A DNA stretch of 64,000 nucleotides from Thermocrinis albus DSM 14484 (GTDB taxonomy: Bacteria > Aquificota > Aquificia > Aquificales > Aquificaceae): the NCBI RefSeq assembly GCF_000025605.1, contig NC_013894.1, positions 729,529 through 793,528 of the forward strand, read 5' to 3'. Numbering within the stretch: position 1 is the first letter of the stretch; each line of letters opens with the position of its first letter. The position numbers and the translations under genes were made by a program. Shown here in pieces: positions 10,214-18,217 of the stretch. The notes beneath the pieces are model-generated. The model was given only the letters and a program-made list of their open reading frames with translations. It made no database searches and had not been told where the DNA came from.

Positions 10214-10519
10214 TCAACCTCCCACTTTATTTCTCAGTTTTTTTACCGCAGTGTCGTACTCTCTGTTGGCCCAGAAAACATAAGCACCTGTAAGTAACCA
10301 CGAGAACACTATCACACCTATCCCCAACACTATACCCACCGTGGTGGATGCTCCTTCCCGGATAGGTTGTGACAGAAAAGCTTTGCCATAAGCTATCAGA
10401 AGGATGAAACTGTAGTACACTACCAGCATGATGATGGTAAATAAAGCTACCGTAATGGAGACTTTTCTCCTAAGTGATAAAAATTCTTGGTCTCTCAAGA
10501 CAGCATCCGCGTGTTTCAT
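10214..10519 (-). CDS. yjcH: DUF485 membrane protein (YjcH-like symporter partner)
   Basis: A 101-residue protein with two membrane segments (about 25-45 and 60-82), placed directly before actP as in the E. coli acs operon. DUF485 proteins are small partners of SSS-family transporters and probably form part of the carrier. AGGAGGT stands 6-7 nt before the start. A near-consensus promoter lies 37-64 nt upstream. Confidence 0.88.
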   Translation of the reverse strand: MKHADAVLRDQEFLSLRRKVSITVALFTIIMLVVYYSFILLIAYGKAFLSQPIREGASTTVGIVLGIGVIVFSWLLTGAYVFWANREYDTAVKKLRNKVGG

Positions 10520-10547
10520 AGTAATACCTCCTGTGGGTTTAATAGTG

Positions 10548-10563
10548 TGTGATCTATTTTACA
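10548..10563. promoter_or_regulatory. CRP/FNR-family-like dyad TGTGA-N6-TTACA
   Basis: A 16-bp near-palindrome matching the CRP core TGTGA-N6-TCACA at nine of ten positions. It overlaps the -10 box of the yjcH-actP promoter, so a bound regulator would most simply repress that promoter or be displaced by polymerase. E. coli acs is CRP-regulated, but whether a CRP-like protein exists in this organism cannot be seen here. Part of the match is shared with the -10 hexamer and may be chance. Confidence 0.35.
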
Positions 10564-10583
10564 TAGTTTTGAAGACTTGTCAA
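10556..10583 (-). promoter_or_regulatory. Promoter of yjcH-actP-DUF294
   Basis: Minus-strand -35 TTGACA (10578-10583, perfect), 16-bp spacer, -10 TAAAAT (10556-10561). This is one of the best sigma-70-type promoters in the window. It is followed by a 36-nt leader with an AGGAGGT site before the yjcH start. Confidence 0.75.
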
Positions 10584-10631
10584 GTTCCTATGCTTTTAAG
10601 CATATAAAAATATCCGGAGACGCATTTCGGT

Positions 10632-10671
10632 TTTTCAAAATAGTATGATTTTTAGCATACCTTTTTGAAAA
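10632..10671. repeat. 40-bp imperfect inverted repeat between acs and yjcH
   Basis: The left arm TTTTCAAAATAGTATGAT pairs with the reverse complement of the right arm at 15 of 18 positions, around a central AT-rich spacer. A second, smaller dyad, TATGCTT-TT-AAGCATA, lies at 10589-10604. Both sit between the two divergent promoters, so they are candidate operator sites for a dimeric regulator of acetate genes. Confidence 0.4.
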
Positions 10672-10685
10672 TAGGCCGGTAAAAA

Positions 10686-10713
10686 TTGAAAAAATGTGAC
10701 GGAAGGTTATAAT
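10686..10713 (+). promoter_or_regulatory. Promoter of acs
   Basis: The -35 TTGAAA (10686-10691), 16-bp spacer and perfect -10 TATAAT (10708-10713) are followed by a leader of about 23 nt with AAGGAGGT (10730-10737) before the acs start at 10744. Confidence 0.75.
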
Positions 10714-10743
10714 TTTTGCAAAACACGTTAAGGAGGTCACAGT

Positions 10744-12636
10744 ATGGCGGAGAGAGATGAAGTTCTTCTTAAGGTGCAAGAGAAGTACTATCCGCCGGCC
10801 CACATAGTGGAGAGGGCTTGGGTGAAAGATTACGAAAGTCTCTACGCTCAGTCGGTACAAGACAGGGAAGGTTTCTGGGCCAAGGTGGCGGAAGAACTCC
10901 ATTGGTTCAGAAAGTGGGACAAAGTACTAGACTGGCAGTTTCCTTACGCTCAGTGGTTCGTAGGAGCAAAGACCAACATAAGCTACAACTGTCTTGATAG
11001 ACATGTCCTTCAGGGGAGAAGAAACAAGGTAGCTTACATATGGGTGGACGAAGACAACAACGAAAGGAAGATCACATACGGAGAGCTTTTAGAACTTGTC
11101 AGCAGGATAGCCAACGGTCTTAAGTCCTTAGGTGTAAAGAAAGGAGACAGAGTTTCCATATACATGCCCAACAGCATAGAGGCTGTGGCATGTATGCTGG
11201 CATGTGCCAGAATAGGTGCTATCCACAGTGTGGTGTTTGCCGGTTTCAGTGAAGGAGCGTTACGCCTCAGGATAGAAGATGCCAAAGCCAAGGTGGTGAT
11301 AACGGCATCCTACACCAAAAGGAGGGGTAAGAAGATAGATCTACTGGCCACCGTCAATAGAGCTATAGACGGTCTTTCCTTTGTGGAGAAGGTGATAGTC
11401 TGGGACAGAGATGGTGATGCTCTCAACGGCGAAAGCTCCCTCTTTGTAAGCTTTGACAGCTTGGTAAAGGGAGCCTCTCCCCATTGTGAACCGGAGGTAA
11501 TGGATGCAGAGGATCCCCTCTTTATCCTCTACACTTCTGGAACTACAGGAAAGCCCAAAGGTGTCCTTCACACCACAGGGGGCTACATGGTGGGTACCTA
11601 CTACACCACCAAGGTGGTTTTTGATCTTCACGAAGATGACGTATACTGGTGTACCGCCGACATAGGCTGGATAACGGGCCACTCTTACATCGTTTACGGT
11701 CCCTTAGCTAACGGTGCCACATCCATCATAGTGGAAGGTGCACCCGACTATCCCGATCCAGGAAGATGGTGGAGTTACGTGGAAAAGTACCGCGTCAACA
11801 TCTTTTACACAGCACCTACCGCCATAAGGATGTTTATGAGATACGGTGAGCAGTGGCCTGCCCAGTATGATCTCTCTTCCCTCAGAGTGCTTGGTTCTGT
11901 GGGAGAACCCATAAACCCTGAGGCATGGCACTGGTACTACAAACATATAGGAAGAGAGAGATGCGTGATCGTGGACACTTGGTGGCAGACGGAAACAGGT
12001 GCTCACATGATAACCACAGTCCCATCTTATCCTGCAAAGCCCGGCAAGGCAGGTAAACCTTTCTTTACCATAGAAGCCGCGGTGGTGGACAGCTCCGGAA
12101 AGGAACTTCCTCCCAACACGGTGGGTAACTTGGTGATAAAAAGTCCCTGGCCTTCCATGTTAAGAACCTGCTGGGGTGAACCGGAAAGATACGAAAAGTA
12201 CTGGAACACCATACCGGGCTACTACCTGACGGGTGACCTCGCCTCTTATGACGAAGAAGGCTACATAATGATACTGGGAAGGGCTGATGACGTTCTGAAC
12301 GTGGCAGGGCACAGGATCGGAACCATGGAGGTGGAGAGCGCACTGGTGGACCATCCTGCCGTGGCAGAGGCTGCAGTTATCGGAAAGCCTCACGAAATTA
12401 AAGGAGAATCCATAAAAGCCTTTGTGATTCTCAAAAAGGGCTACGAACCTTCGGAAAAGCTCGTTGAGGAGATCAAACAGCACGTGAGGAACGTGCTAGG
12501 TGCCATAGCGGTTCCCGACGAAATAGAGTTTGTGGAGAAACTTCCAAAAACAAGAAGTGGAAAGATCATGAGAAGGGTACTCAAGGCTCAGGAGTTGGGT
12601 CTCCCTGTGGGAGACATATCCACTCTGGAAGACTAA
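10744..12636 (+). CDS. acs: Acetyl-CoA synthetase (AMP-forming)
   Basis: A 630-residue adenylate-forming enzyme converting acetate, ATP and CoA to acetyl-CoA, AMP and PPi in the cytoplasm. The P-loop-like motif YTSGTTGKPKG (about 262-272), the WWQTETG motif (about 413) and the C-terminal PKTRSGKIMRR with catalytic/acetylatable Lys607 are all present. Length is that of bacterial Acs (about 650). It is divergent from yjcH-actP. In an autotroph with pyruvate synthase it would feed scavenged acetate into acetyl-CoA for pyruvate synthesis; that pathway link is inference. Confidence 0.96.
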   Translation: MAERDEVLLKVQEKYYPPAHIVERAWVKDYESLYAQSVQDREGFWAKVAEELHWFRKWDKVLDWQFPYAQWFVGAKTNISYNCLDRHVLQGRRNKVAYIWVDEDNNERKITYGELLELVSRIANGLKSLGVKKGDRVSIYMPNSIEAVACMLACARIGAIHSVVFAGFSEGALRLRIEDAKAKVVITASYTKRRGKKIDLLATVNRAIDGLSFVEKVIVWDRDGDALNGESSLFVSFDSLVKGASPHCEPEVMDAEDPLFILYTSGTTGKPKGVLHTTGGYMVGTYYTTKVVFDLHEDDVYWCTADIGWITGHSYIVYGPLANGATSIIVEGAPDYPDPGRWWSYVEKYRVNIFYTAPTAIRMFMRYGEQWPAQYDLSSLRVLGSVGEPINPEAWHWYYKHIGRERCVIVDTWWQTETGAHMITTVPSYPAKPGKAGKPFFTIEAAVVDSSGKELPPNTVGNLVIKSPWPSMLRTCWGEPERYEKYWNTIPGYYLTGDLASYDEEGYIMILGRADDVLNVAGHRIGTMEVESALVDHPAVAEAAVIGKPHEIKGESIKAFVILKKGYEPSEKLVEEIKQHVRNVLGAIAVPDEIEFVEKLPKTRSGKIMRRVLKAQELGLPVGDISTLED

Positions 12637-12657
12637 AAGGATCACCCTTACATCACA

Positions 12658-12678
12658 GGCCCGGCGTTGTGCCGGGCC
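12658..12678. terminator. Strong hairpin after acs
   Basis: A perfect 8-bp GC-rich stem, GGCCCGGC / GCCGGGCC, with a 5-nt loop, 22 nt after the acs stop and 40 nt before mazG. It lacks a U-tract on either strand, so it is either a non-canonical terminator or an RNA-processing/stability hairpin. Confidence 0.5.
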
Positions 12679-12717
12679 AAAGTATCAAAAGGTGGATGGT
12701 TCTATTATCATTTTCCT

Positions 12718-13476
12718 ATGAGCCCTCTTGAAGAGCTGCTTAAAACGGTGGAGAGGTTGAGGAGAGACTGCCCGTGGGACAGAAAGCAGACCCACGAGAG
12801 CCTCATAAAGTATCTCCTTGAGGAGACTTACGAGCTGGTAGACGCTATCCAGCTGAAGGACGATGCCAAGATGAAGGAGGAACTGGGTGACTTGTTACTG
12901 CAGGTGGTGTTCCACGCCCAGATAGCCAGTGAGAGAAAGGCTTTTGATATATGGGAGGTGATAGAGGATCTAAACAGGAAGCTGATAGCGAGACACCCTC
13001 ACGTCTTTGGTGATGCTTCTGCGGAAGAGGTTCTCAAAAACTGGGAAGAGAACAAGCTTAAGGAGAGGGAAAGTGTGATGGATGGTGTACCGCGTAGCAT
13101 GCCTGCCCTCATGAGGTCTCAAAAGCTGCAAGACAGAGCCAGTCTCGTAGGGTTTGATTTTGAGAACATACAGCAGGTATGGGACAAACTTCAGGAAGAA
13201 CTGGAGGAACTCCGTCAAGCTATACAGAACAACGACAGAAAGAATATGGAGCACGAACTGGGTGATGTCCTCACCGCTGTAGTAGAGCTGGCCAGGTTTC
13301 TGAAACTGGATGCGGAAACTGCTTTACAGAAAGCCAACGACAGGTTTGAGAACCGATTCAGATACATGGAAAGAAGAGCCCAACAGATGGGTAAGGACCT
13401 CAAGAGTATGACGCTGCAAGAGATGGATCTTCTGTGGCTTGAGGCCAAAGAGATGGATCATAAGGAAGAACCTTAA
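12718..13476 (+). CDS. mazG: Nucleoside triphosphate pyrophosphohydrolase MazG
   Basis: A 252-residue tandem-MazG protein that hydrolyses NTPs to NMP and PPi, a housekeeping function. The first domain has EETYELVDAI and EELGDLLLQVVFHA (Mg-binding E/D residues); the second has HELGDVLTAVVELARFL. The frame is open upstream into the acs hairpin, but conserved sequence starts at MSPLEELLKTVERLR. No Shine-Dalgarno is visible, and TATTAT lies 9 nt upstream of the ATG, fitting a leaderless start. The 3' end overlaps the convergent queH gene by 77 bp. Confidence 0.92.
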   Translation: MSPLEELLKTVERLRRDCPWDRKQTHESLIKYLLEETYELVDAIQLKDDAKMKEELGDLLLQVVFHAQIASERKAFDIWEVIEDLNRKLIARHPHVFGDASAEEVLKNWEENKLKERESVMDGVPRSMPALMRSQKLQDRASLVGFDFENIQQVWDKLQEELEELRQAIQNNDRKNMEHELGDVLTAVVELARFLKLDAETALQKANDRFENRFRYMERRAQQMGKDLKSMTLQEMDLLWLEAKEMDHKEEP

Positions 13477-14686
13477 CTGTTCTGTCTAACCTCTCTTGCA
13501 GAAAGTGAAGGGAGGGAGCTCCAAGGGAGTAAGCTCCCAGTAGCACAAAGGCAACACGTGACGCCACCACAAGCTGTAGATTCTTCTCTATGAGTTCTAG
13601 AACGGATGAGAGGTATGGTCCTCTGTTATCCTGTAATGTGTCAGCGGGTATACCTATGAGCTCTTGAGCTTCCGGATCTCCCACCACCAGCACCCTAGAA
13701 GTGTCACTGAAAATCTCGGTGGTGAGTTGTACCGTCACCCTCTCCGTCAGTAGCCTCTCTCTCCATTGAGACGGAACACGAAAAGCCGGGTCCGTAAGAC
13801 CTTTCAACACGGTGATAGGTTCATCTTTGAGGGACTCCGAAAGGATCACCTTAAGACCACCTTTCTGGAAGAATATGACCCTTCCCCTCTCTTCTTGAGC
13901 TTCCGTTTTAAGGATTCCTTTTACAGATCTTGAGAAGGGAACCACAAGGGAAGGTATCACCTCCTCCCCTACCTTAATGTAACCCTGAAGAACCCTCCAG
14001 TTGAGAAAGCTGAACTCCCACTCTCTACAGGGTAAGGACCTTGTCTCTGCAAAAAGCCTTACTTCCTTAATGAAGAGGGTTTCCTCTTTACTACCCGGCC
14101 TTCTACCGCCGAAAGATACAAGGTCCCACTGCACGTCTCCCTTTTTCTGCTGAAAGAGGGCGTAAACACACCCGCAGTAATCTTGGTGGTAAAACTCCAT
14201 CTCTCGGGACAGTCTGAACATCTCCTGTGTTCCACCACCCTTCCTGTAATCGGGTGCCAGAAACTGCATTCCGTACTGCTGGGCTACTCTAGTTCCCACA
14301 TAGGAGAGAACCCTCAGGTCCTTTTTAGGACTCATGAGGAGGGTGGTGGTCATGTGGGTAGCGCCTATCTCTTTCCCAAAGACGGCCGTCCTTACAAGGC
14401 GCATATCAAAACACACCTTGCACCTTTCTCCTCTTTCTGGCTCCTTCTCCAAGCCCTTTACAGCCATCATCCAGTTTTCTACATCGTACTCTCCCTCGTA
14501 GAGGGGTATGCCCAGCTCTTCACATGCTCTTTTGGTTTCCGTGAGGCGTAGCAGATACTCTTCGTAGGGATGGATGTTGGGATCGTAGAAAAAACCCACC
14601 AGCTCAGCGGATGGATTGTCCTCCCGTAACCTTTTCAGAAAGTAGATGGCGTCCGGTGCGCAGCAGATATGTACCAGTATCTTCAT
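13400..14686 (-). CDS. queH: QueH-type epoxyqueuosine reductase with long C-terminal extension
   Basis: A 428-residue protein. The first ~200 residues match QueH (DUF208): paired cysteines HICCAPD (C9-C10), RCKVCF (near 90) and YCGC (near 175), which together bind the iron-sulfur cluster and metal. QueH reduces epoxyqueuosine to queuosine in tRNA. Residues ~200-428 have no family I recognise; they look globular, mixed alpha/beta, without membrane segments. The gene overlaps pepA by 4 bp (ATGA), so it is in that operon, and its last 77 bp are antisense to mazG. queC, another queuosine gene, lies at 32721-33365. Confidence 0.82.
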   Translation of the reverse strand: MKILVHICCAPDAIYFLKRLREDNPSAELVGFFYDPNIHPYEEYLLRLTETKRACEELGIPLYEGEYDVENWMMAVKGLEKEPERGERCKVCFDMRLVRTAVFGKEIGATHMTTTLLMSPKKDLRVLSYVGTRVAQQYGMQFLAPDYRKGGGTQEMFRLSREMEFYHQDYCGCVYALFQQKKGDVQWDLVSFGGRRPGSKEETLFIKEVRLFAETRSLPCREWEFSFLNWRVLQGYIKVGEEVIPSLVVPFSRSVKGILKTEAQEERGRVIFFQKGGLKVILSESLKDEPITVLKGLTDPAFRVPSQWRERLLTERVTVQLTTEIFSDTSRVLVVGDPEAQELIGIPADTLQDNRGPYLSSVLELIEKNLQLVVASRVAFVLLGAYSLGAPSLHFLQERLDRTVKVLPYDPSLWPQATEDPSLAASYS

Positions 14687-16143
14687 GAGTACCTCTCCAT
14701 AATGTACTCTAGGCAGGTTCTGACGCCGAATCCTGTACCACCCTTAGCGTAGTACCCATACTCTTCTTTAGTATAGGCCGGGCCTGCTATATCAAGATGT
14801 ACCCACTTGATACCCTCATCCACAAATTCTTCCAAAAACATAGCCGCCGTTATGGCACCTCCGTACCGGCCACCTGAGTTGAGGACATCACCTTCTCCTT
14901 TCTTGATCTTTTCCCTCAATCTTTTATCATCCATGGGGAGTTTCCACATTCGTTCACCCGTCCTTTTGGACACTTTTAGTATCTCGTCACCGAATTCGTC
15001 ATCGTTGGTGAAAAGACCGGCAGTGTACTCTCCCAAGGCTACCATACATGCACCGGTCAGGGTAGCCATGTCTATTATCCTACTGGGACGGAGACGTGAG
15101 GCATAAGATAGAGCATCTGCCAATGTAACTCTTCCTTCCGCATCTGTGTTGTCTATTTCTATAGTTTTGCCGTTCATAGCTCTTATTATGTCATCGGGCC
15201 TGTAGGCTGTACCACTGGGCATGTTTTCGGCAGCACCTATTATGCCGTGGACTTCCACCTGCGGTTTCAGTTGGGCAAGAGCCTTCATTATACCTAAAAC
15301 GGCGCAGGCACCTGACTTATCCATCTTCATGGTTCTCATGTAATCACCCGTTTTGATGTTGAGTCCACCACTGTCAAAGGTGAGACCTTTACCCACTATG
15401 GCTATCCTGTCTTTAGGTTCTCCCTCCGGTCTGTATATGATGTGGATAAAGCGTGGTGGTGTTGCAGACCCTTTGCCCACACTCCACAGGGCCATCATAC
15501 CCATCTGTTTTATCTCTTCTTCATCGTATATACGACACTCCAAACCGTTTTCCTCTGCCAACTTTTTGGCTATCTCGGCCAACGTCACAGGGTTTATAAC
15601 ATTACCAGGTTCGTTAACCAGATCACGGGCAAAGTTCTGAGCTTGTGCCAGTATATTACCTATCCTCACGCCCTCAGGATCACCCTGGTGGAGATAGATC
15701 AACTTTATACCTTCGTATGTATCTTCCTCCTTTTTGGTTTTGTACTTGTCAAAGGAGTAGCTACCCAGCACAGCACCCTCTGTTACCGCTTTGGATACCT
15801 CATAGGAAGGCTTATCACCAGCGTACATATAAAGCTCACTCACCTTGTCCTTTTTAGCCCTCTTCACACAGAGAGCAAAGGCTCTGCGCCACTCGTCCTG
15901 ACCTACCCTGTCCTTTTTCCCTAAACCCGCCACGTACACTATCCTCACCTTCTGTCCATCCACAAGATGGAGTTTTACCACTGTGTCTTCTTTTCCTTTG
16001 AACTTCTCCACTTCCAAGATCTTCTTGGCCTGATCTTCCAGATGTTCCAGAAAACTGAGGGATGACCAGTCATCTTCGTAAAGGGCTAAGGCCACAGCTG
16101 TATCTACATCTTTAAAATTTCTCTCCGCTATCTCCACTCTCAT
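14683..16143 (-). CDS. pepA: Leucyl (cytosol) aminopeptidase, M17 family
   Basis: A 486-residue dizinc/dimanganese aminopeptidase that removes N-terminal residues from peptides. The C-terminal catalytic domain carries GKGLTFDSGGLNIK, MKMDKSGACAVLG and the diagnostic NTDAEGR (near 335), which supply the metal ligands and catalytic Lys/Arg. The N-terminal ~170 residues form the regulatory domain. There is no Shine-Dalgarno; TATACT (16152-16157) is 8 nt upstream of the start, overlapping an opposite TATAAT for rlpA. Confidence 0.96.
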   Translation of the reverse strand: MRVEIAERNFKDVDTAVALALYEDDWSSLSFLEHLEDQAKKILEVEKFKGKEDTVVKLHLVDGQKVRIVYVAGLGKKDRVGQDEWRRAFALCVKRAKKDKVSELYMYAGDKPSYEVSKAVTEGAVLGSYSFDKYKTKKEEDTYEGIKLIYLHQGDPEGVRIGNILAQAQNFARDLVNEPGNVINPVTLAEIAKKLAEENGLECRIYDEEEIKQMGMMALWSVGKGSATPPRFIHIIYRPEGEPKDRIAIVGKGLTFDSGGLNIKTGDYMRTMKMDKSGACAVLGIMKALAQLKPQVEVHGIIGAAENMPSGTAYRPDDIIRAMNGKTIEIDNTDAEGRVTLADALSYASRLRPSRIIDMATLTGACMVALGEYTAGLFTNDDEFGDEILKVSKRTGERMWKLPMDDKRLREKIKKGEGDVLNSGGRYGGAITAAMFLEEFVDEGIKWVHLDIAGPAYTKEEYGYYAKGGTGFGVRTCLEYIMERYS

Positions 16144-16182
16144 AACTATGTAGTATAATCCAGAAAAAACAGGAGGTGGGCC
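16144..16182. promoter_or_regulatory. 39-bp divergent promoter region pepA/rlpA
   Basis: Overlapping -10 boxes on the two strands: TATACT on minus (16152-16157) for pepA and TATAAT on plus (16154-16159) for rlpA. The plus side also carries an AGGAGG ribosome binding site about 6 nt before the rlpA ATG, while the pepA side has none. Confidence 0.45.
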
Positions 16183-16584
16183 ATGAAATGGATGGCCTTT
16201 CTGGTAATACTGAGTATGGCGCTGGCGGATGAATGTGAGCCCATAAAAGGGTTAGCCTCTTGGTACGGTAAGGAGTTTCACGGTAGAAGGACAGCCAGCG
16301 GCGAACTCTTCAACAAGTATAAGTACACGGCAGCCTCTAAAGTGTTTCCAATAGGCTCCTACGTGTTGGTAAGAAACATGAATAACGGGAAGGAGGTGGT
16401 GGTGAGAATAAACGATCGTGGTCCTTTGAAAGGGGGTAGGATTCTGGACCTTTCTAAGTCCGCAGCCCATAAGCTAGGTATGGTGGCTCACGGTGTAGCA
16501 CCTGTTGAGATTATACCGCTGAAGTGTGTTTCCCATAACACCGACACCGATGACCTCATAGGAGATCTACTGAACACCTACTGA
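16183..16584 (+). CDS. rlpA: RlpA-like septal ring lytic transglycosylase (short)
   Basis: A 133-residue exported protein with a signal peptide (about 1-15) and a double-psi beta-barrel domain: GLASWYGKEFHGRRTASGE near residue 24 and VRINDRGPLKGGRILDLS near 85, which contain the conserved residues of RlpA transglycosylases acting on peptidoglycan. There is no SPOR domain, so it is the minimal form. A second, lipoprotein-type paralogue lies at 60941-61579. Its 3' end overlaps the convergent radical SAM gene by 18 bp. Confidence 0.85.
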   Translation: MKWMAFLVILSMALADECEPIKGLASWYGKEFHGRRTASGELFNKYKYTAASKVFPIGSYVLVRNMNNGKEVVVRINDRGPLKGGRILDLSKSAAHKLGMVAHGVAPVEIIPLKCVSHNTDTDDLIGDLLNTY

Positions 16585-17379
16585 ATCTCTGTTGATGGTA
16601 AGAGTACCACAACCACCTAAAGGATCTCTCCTATAACGGGTGGAGAGGGTGACCCTCACCCCCATACTTCTCAGAAGAAGGAAGGCCTTACTGTACTCCT
16701 CTGGTGTAACAGCCTGAAACCCCATTCCGGTGTCGTTGTAGTAGAGGAGGGTGGCGCTAAAGCCCAGCTCTTTAACTAACCTTCCAAAAGCCTTTATCTC
16801 CTCCGGAGAGTCGTTTACACCTTTCAGAAGAAGATAAGCCAAGCTTATCTTTCCCTTTTTTCTTTTAGAGATCTTTTTACTGTAATCTTTCAGTAGGGCT
16901 ATGAGCTCTTCAAGATCTCCCGCATGAGGTAGTAGCTTTTTTCTTAAGGACGGATCTAAAGTGTGTAGAGAGATGGTAACACCTCTGTGAGGAAGATCCA
17001 GCAGGGAGGGAAGATGCTTAATAGGGTGGCCGGTAGTATAGAAAGTTACTCCCAAACCTTCCCTCTTAAATCTCTCAAAGGCACCTAGGACATTTCGGTA
17101 GTTCATGAGAGGTTCGCCTATACCCGCAAAGGCCACCCTCCTTATAGGAAGGAAGGGTTTGAGAAGGAAGTACTGCATGTATATCTCATCCTCCGATAGA
17201 TTACGCAGAAGCCCCGCAGACCCAGAAAGACAGAAAGCACAACCCACCGCACATCCCACCTGAGTGGACACACAGAGAGTGTCACCCCTGTAAAAAACCG
17301 CCTCTATTCTGCTTCCGTCCTCCAGCTGAAAGAGATACAGTCTGTTGAGCTCACTCCTGAACTCCCGCAAAAGTCTCAT
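16567..17379 (-). CDS. Short RlmN/Cfr-like radical SAM methyltransferase
   Basis: A 270-residue protein with the radical SAM cluster motif GCAVGCAFC (C-x3-C-x2-C). Seven residues before it is the Cys of TLCVSTQVGC, matching RlmN C118, and near the C-terminus GGCGTL matches RlmN C355, so both methyl-transfer cysteines appear present. GIGEPLMN (SAM-binding GGE-like) is also present. RlmN (about 350-380 residues) modifies A2503 of 23S rRNA and some tRNAs; this protein lacks the ~80-residue N-terminal accessory domain. The start at 17379 overlaps the end of ricT by 29 bp; ten further upstream codons are open. The substrate is uncertain. Confidence 0.75.
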   Translation of the reverse strand: MRLLREFRSELNRLYLFQLEDGSRIEAVFYRGDTLCVSTQVGCAVGCAFCLSGSAGLLRNLSEDEIYMQYFLLKPFLPIRRVAFAGIGEPLMNYRNVLGAFERFKREGLGVTFYTTGHPIKHLPSLLDLPHRGVTISLHTLDPSLRKKLLPHAGDLEELIALLKDYSKKISKRKKGKISLAYLLLKGVNDSPEEIKAFGRLVKELGFSATLLYYNDTGMGFQAVTPEEYSKAFLLLRSMGVRVTLSTRYRRDPLGGCGTLTINRDSVGVQ

Positions 17380-18217
17380 TTTCCTTCGCGTTCCTCCTGC
17401 AGCAACCACACTCCTTGCAGTGTTTTAAAGCTTTCTCGTAACCAAAAGGCAGAAGTTGACTTATCCTGAAGTCTTCCTTCTTTTCATCTCCCAGCAGCTG
17501 TATTCTGTCGTGGAGGGGATCTATGTGTAGTATCTGGTACTCCCTGTTCTGAAGGCATATGGTGGTACCCACCTCCGGTAGTATCTGTCTCACGGCGTAG
17601 TTATCCCTCTCATAGGCCAGACAGCACATAAGCCTGCCGCACGGACCTGTAAACTTGTTGGGTGAGAGGGGAAGGTTCTGCTCCTCTATATCCCTAAGGT
17701 AAACTGACTCAAAGTTCTCTGTAAAACGCTTACAACAGACCTCCTCACCACAGTTGCCCACCCATCCCATCATCTGTAGAGCGTCTCTGACTCCCACTTG
17801 CCTCATCTCTATCCTCTTACGGTACACACGGGCAAGATCTCTAACCAGCTGTCTGAAATCCACCCTCTGTTCCGCCGTGTAGTAGAAGAAAACTCTGGAC
17901 CCATCTAGAGGTATGTAGGCTTTTAGTAGTTTCATGGCAAGACCATACTCCTTTATCTTACTCCTGCAAAATTTATAGGCCTCCTGAGCCTTAGCTTCGT
18001 TCTCCTCAGCCTTCCTCATATCTTCTCTCCCTGCTCTTCTTACAAAACGCACCGCCGAAGGAGCTTCCTCCTTAGAATACCCAAGAACCTTTACCAACTC
18101 CTGACCCTTCTCAGAGAGTACTACCAACATATCTCCGTATCGGAAGCCATATTCCTTCAGACCTTCTACGTGGGCTACTTTCCCTGTATCTGGAAACTTT
18201 ACTTTAAGATATCTCAT
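17351..18217 (-). CDS. PSP1-domain protein RicT (YaaT)
   Basis: A 288-residue protein with the PSP1/RicT signature: KLLKAYIPLDGSRVFFYYTAEQRVDFRQLVRDLA, then NCGEEVCCKRF and CGRLMCCLAYE, cysteines that in Bacillus RicT help bind a 4Fe-4S cluster in the RicAFT complex affecting mRNA processing. It ends with an extra CKECGCC cluster. It directly follows holB (14-bp overlap), the same holB-yaaT pairing found in Firmicutes. The start at MRYLKVKFPDTG is chosen by family alignment; 16 more codons are open upstream. Confidence 0.85.
   Translation of the reverse strand: MRYLKVKFPDTGKVAHVEGLKEYGFRYGDMLVVLSEKGQELVKVLGYSKEEAPSAVRFVRRAGREDMRKAEENEAKAQEAYKFCRSKIKEYGLAMKLLKAYIPLDGSRVFFYYTAEQRVDFRQLVRDLARVYRKRIEMRQVGVRDALQMMGWVGNCGEEVCCKRFTENFESVYLRDIEEQNLPLSPNKFTGPCGRLMCCLAYERDNYAVRQILPEVGTTICLQNREYQILHIDPLHDRIQLLGDEKKEDFRISQLLPFGYEKALKHCKECGCCRRNAKENETFAGVQE

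Noticed and set aside
10588-10902. A 104-codon frame on - crossing the acs promoter and start
   Set aside because: It covers the promoter region and the start of acs on the other strand and shows no coding character.
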